In this document: positions 61,913 through 64,000 of the stretch, one piece after another
Layout: each line of letters begins with the position of its first letter
Numbering within the stretch: position 1 is the first letter of the stretch
Translations under genes and position numbers: made by a program
Assembly (NCBI RefSeq): GCF_001894825.1
Contig: NZ_BCWY01000011.1
Coordinates: forward strand, 1-64,000
Length of the DNA: 64,000 nucleotides
Origin: Rhodococcus jostii NBRC 16295
GTDB taxonomy: Bacteria; Actinomycetota; Actinomycetes; Mycobacteriales; Mycobacteriaceae
Reading direction: 5' to 3'
Notes under the pieces: generated by a model
Told to the model about the DNA's origin: nothing
Seen by the model: the letters and a program-made list of their open reading frames with translations, nothing else
Database searches by the model: none

Positions 61913-62722
61913 GTGACATTCGAGTTGCCACCCGCCAAAGGGCCTGTGAGTCATTTCGCCAACGAAGTCGGCGCACTCATCGGATTTTCGATCGCGACCA
62001 CGGTGGCCGCGGTGCGAGTTCTGATGCGGCGCAAGCTGGCCTGGCGGGAACTGCTGGACCAGGCCTGGCGGATCGCGTCGGTCACGTCGGCGCCCGCCCT
62101 GCTGCTGATGATCCCCATCGGAGTACTCATCGCCGTCACGATCGGCAGCCTCGCCGGGCAGCTCGGCGCCGAGGGGTACACCGGGGCGGTGGTCGGGTTC
62201 GTGATCGTCGGGCAGGCCTCCGCCCTGGTGTGCGCGCTGATGCTGGCCGGGGTCGGAGGGTCCGCGATCTGTGCCGACCTCGGCTCGCGCACGATCCGCG
62301 AAGAGGTCGAGGCCATGGAGGTCCTCGGGCTCAACGTGATCGAGCGGCTCGTGGTCCCGCGAGTGCTCGCGGCAGTAATCGTCGGCGTCGCACTGTGCGC
62401 GATGGTCACCGCCGTCGGAGTGTCGGCCTGCTTCCTCTTCCAGGTGGTCGTCCAGAACAGTTCGGCGGGAAGCTTTCTCACCGCGCTGTCCCAGTACACG
62501 CGGTTGTCGGACTTCGTGGTCGCCCTCGTCAAATCGATGGCGTTCGCGGTGACGTCGGCGCTCGTCGCCAGTTTCAAGGGGCTGCACGCCAAGGGCGGGC
62601 CCAGGGGTGTCGCCGACGCCGTCAACGAGGCCGTGGTGCTCGCGTTCATCCTCGTCTTCATCGTCAACACCGTGCTCAGTCAGCTCTATTCCGTTCTCGT
62701 CGTCCCGGTAGGTGGTTACTGA
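61913..62722 (+). CDS. yrbEA: YrbE-type Mce transporter permease, first subunit
   Basis: A 269-residue MlaE/YrbE permease with a GTG start. It has about five hydrophobic segments and the family signature region QASALVCALMLAGVGGSAICADLGSRTIREEVEAMEVLGLN, where the EExxAMxxLG box is the presumed contact with the ATPase. Together with YrbEB it forms the membrane channel of an Mce lipid importer; the ATPase (MceG/Mkl) is usually encoded elsewhere and is not in the window. Its stop overlaps the next ATG by one base (TGATG). Confidence 0.92.
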   Translation: MTFELPPAKGPVSHFANEVGALIGFSIATTVAAVRVLMRRKLAWRELLDQAWRIASVTSAPALLLMIPIGVLIAVTIGSLAGQLGAEGYTGAVVGFVIVGQASALVCALMLAGVGGSAICADLGSRTIREEVEAMEVLGLNVIERLVVPRVLAAVIVGVALCAMVTAVGVSACFLFQVVVQNSSAGSFLTALSQYTRLSDFVVALVKSMAFAVTSALVASFKGLHAKGGPRGVADAVNEAVVLAFILVFIVNTVLSQLYSVLVVPVGGY

Positions 62723-63582
62723 TGGTCGTGAGCACCCGATGGCCTGCCGCGCACTGGGTGAGGGCCCGGGCCCGCCAGCCCCTCGACCTGATGACGGGGC
62801 TGGGCCGGGAATTCACGTTCTACGGCAGTGTGATCGCCGGAGTTCCCCTCGCGGTCGTGAAGTACTGGCGGCACATCATGCGTCAGATCGGCGACATCAG
62901 TTTCGGCGGTGCCACGCTGCTCGCCGGCGGCGGCGCGATCGGTGTCGTCTTCGCGATGTCCGCCGTCGCCGCGACGCAGGTGGGCATCGAGGGACTGCGG
63001 GGGCTGGACCTGCTCGGCATGGGGTCCCTGTCCGGGCTGCTGTCGGCGATCCTCAACACCCGTGAACTCGCGCCCGTGATCGCCAGCATCGCGCTGGCGG
63101 CGAAGGTCGGGACCGGGTTCACGGCACAGCTCGGCGCCATGCGCATCTCGGAGGAGATCAGTGCGCTCGACGCCATGGCGATCCGGTCGCTGCCGTTCCT
63201 CGCCAGCACACGACTCGTCTCGTGCCTGATCTGTGTGGTGCCGCTGTACGTCGTCGGGCTGCTGTCGTCCTACCTGGCTTCACGGCTGGTGATCGTCACG
63301 TTCAGCGGGCAGTCGGCCGGAACCTACGACTACTACTTCCACCTCATGCTCACCCCCACCGACGTCGTGTACTCGTTCGTCAAGGCCGTCGTGTTCGCGA
63401 CGATCATCGCGCTCGTCCATTGCTCGTACGGGTATCACGCGTACGGCGGCCCCGAGGGGGTCGGCCGTGCGGCCGGACGCGCCTTGCGTACCAGCATCCT
63501 CGCCATCGGCATCGTCGACCTGCTGCTGACGCTCTCGCTGTGGGGCCTCGTCCCGTCCGCCCCCGCACTGGGGTTGCCGTGA
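62722..63582 (+). CDS. yrbEB: YrbE-type Mce transporter permease, second subunit
   Basis: A 286-residue permease partner of YrbEA, with membrane segments around residues 55-85, 110-150, 165-195 and 225-275. The MlaE signature is AAKVGTGFTAQLGAMRISEEISALDAMAIRS. The ATG shares a base with the yrbEA stop, and its own TGA shares a base with the mceA start, so the three genes are tightly coupled. The open frame extends upstream in yrbEA but homologues start near this ATG. Confidence 0.92.
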   Translation: MVVSTRWPAAHWVRARARQPLDLMTGLGREFTFYGSVIAGVPLAVVKYWRHIMRQIGDISFGGATLLAGGGAIGVVFAMSAVAATQVGIEGLRGLDLLGMGSLSGLLSAILNTRELAPVIASIALAAKVGTGFTAQLGAMRISEEISALDAMAIRSLPFLASTRLVSCLICVVPLYVVGLLSSYLASRLVIVTFSGQSAGTYDYYFHLMLTPTDVVYSFVKAVVFATIIALVHCSYGYHAYGGPEGVGRAAGRALRTSILAIGIVDLLLTLSLWGLVPSAPALGLP

Positions 63583-64000
63583 TGCGCGGGCGCCCGGGGG
63601 GACCGGGCACCGGCGCACTCGCCGTGCGGGGGGTGATCGGAGTGGGCGTCCTGATCGTGGGATCGGCATTGCTGGTCGGTGTCGGTACCGGTGCGATCGT
63701 CACCGATCCCGTGGTGACAGCGACGCTTCCGGCCGACGCCGGTGCCGTGAAGTCGCACACCACGGTGTCCTACAAGGGGGCGACCGTCGGAACCGTGTCG
63801 AGTGTCGACGCCGGAATGAGCGAGACGGGCATGGACATCAGCCTCCGCCCGGAACAGATGCGTCACATCCCTGCATCCGTCCAGGTGCGGGTCGTGCCCC
63901 GCACTCTGTTCGGCGACCAGACCGTCGAGCTGGTGTCGACCGCCGGAACCGGCGGCGCCCGACTCGAGGCCGGCGCGCGGCTGCAACCCGACACCTCGGC
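63582..64000 (+). CDS. mceA: Mce-family substrate-binding protein, N-terminal part (3' end outside window)
   Basis: The first 139 residues of an Mce protein; the frame continues past the window edge. A membrane anchor at about residues 15-40 is followed by the MCE/MlaD domain (VTATLPADAGAVKSHTTVSYKG, VGTVSSVDAG and VVPRTLFGDQTVEL). Mce proteins assemble into a periplasm-spanning tube that passes lipids to the YrbE permease. By position it is the A subunit, and further mceB-F genes are expected to the right. Confidence 0.9.
   Translation, partial: MRGRPGGPGTGALAVRGVIGVGVLIVGSALLVGVGTGAIVTDPVVTATLPADAGAVKSHTTVSYKGATVGTVSSVDAGMSETGMDISLRPEQMRHIPASVQVRVVPRTLFGDQTVELVSTAGTGGARLEAGARLQPDTS

Noticed and set aside
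1-64000. CRISPR arrays, tRNA/rRNA genes, insertion sequences or integrases
   Set aside because: No regularly spaced direct repeats, no transposase or integrase motifs and no tRNA cloverleaf were recognised by eye; a dedicated scan was not possible.

Overview
This is a high-GC actinobacterial chromosome segment, most likely Rhodococcus or a close mycolate-containing relative. The evidence is a mycobacterial-type leucine catabolic operon beside a BkaR-like repressor, a fadD5-yrbE-mce locus, very high G+C codon use and many 1- or 4-base gene overlaps. The genus call is inference; no rRNA or species marker is present.

Region 1 (1-12.4 kb) is catabolic. It holds the end of an acyl-CoA ligase, a GlcG/HbpS-like lipoprotein, a NarL-type two-component pair and a small YeaQ/GlsB membrane protein. 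A divergent TetR repressor then faces accD1-accA1-acyl-CoA dehydrogenase-MaoC hydratase-CitE lyase-acetoacetyl-CoA synthetase. Read in order, these genes take isovaleryl-CoA (leucine) through 3-methylcrotonyl-CoA, 3-methylglutaconyl-CoA and HMG-CoA to acetyl-CoA and acetoacetate, and then reactivate the acetoacetate.

Region 2 (12.4-52.0 kb) looks like a secondary-metabolite locus. A 1.2 kb gene-free leader of lower G+C, with an iron-box-like element, precedes one 33.9 kb gene for an 11,290-residue nonribosomal peptide synthetase (nine modules, three epimerases, an EntF-like starter condensation domain, no thioesterase). Convergent to it is a four-gene translationally coupled operon: aminodeoxychorismate mutase (papB-like), aminodeoxychorismate synthase (papA-like), aminodeoxyprephenate dehydrogenase (papC-like) and an AurF/CmlI-type di-iron arylamine N-oxygenase with all seven metal ligands. 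The operon should make 4-aminophenylpyruvate/4-aminophenylalanine and oxidise its amine, possibly to nitro. The simplest joint reading is an acylated nonapeptide carrying an aminophenyl or nitrophenyl unit. I do not recognise this combination as a described product.

Region 3 (52.2-64 kb) is lipid-related: a secreted lipase, a GntR/FCD regulator with an acyl-CoA dehydrogenase, a divergent aldehyde dehydrogenase and MpaB-type oxygenase behind a near-perfect palindrome, a double-headed TetR regulator, an enoyl-CoA hydratase, then fadD5, yrbEA, yrbEB and the start of mceA, which runs off the window.

No tRNA, rRNA, CRISPR array, insertion sequence or integrase was recognised. Three long inverted repeats act as probable bidirectional terminators between convergent genes.
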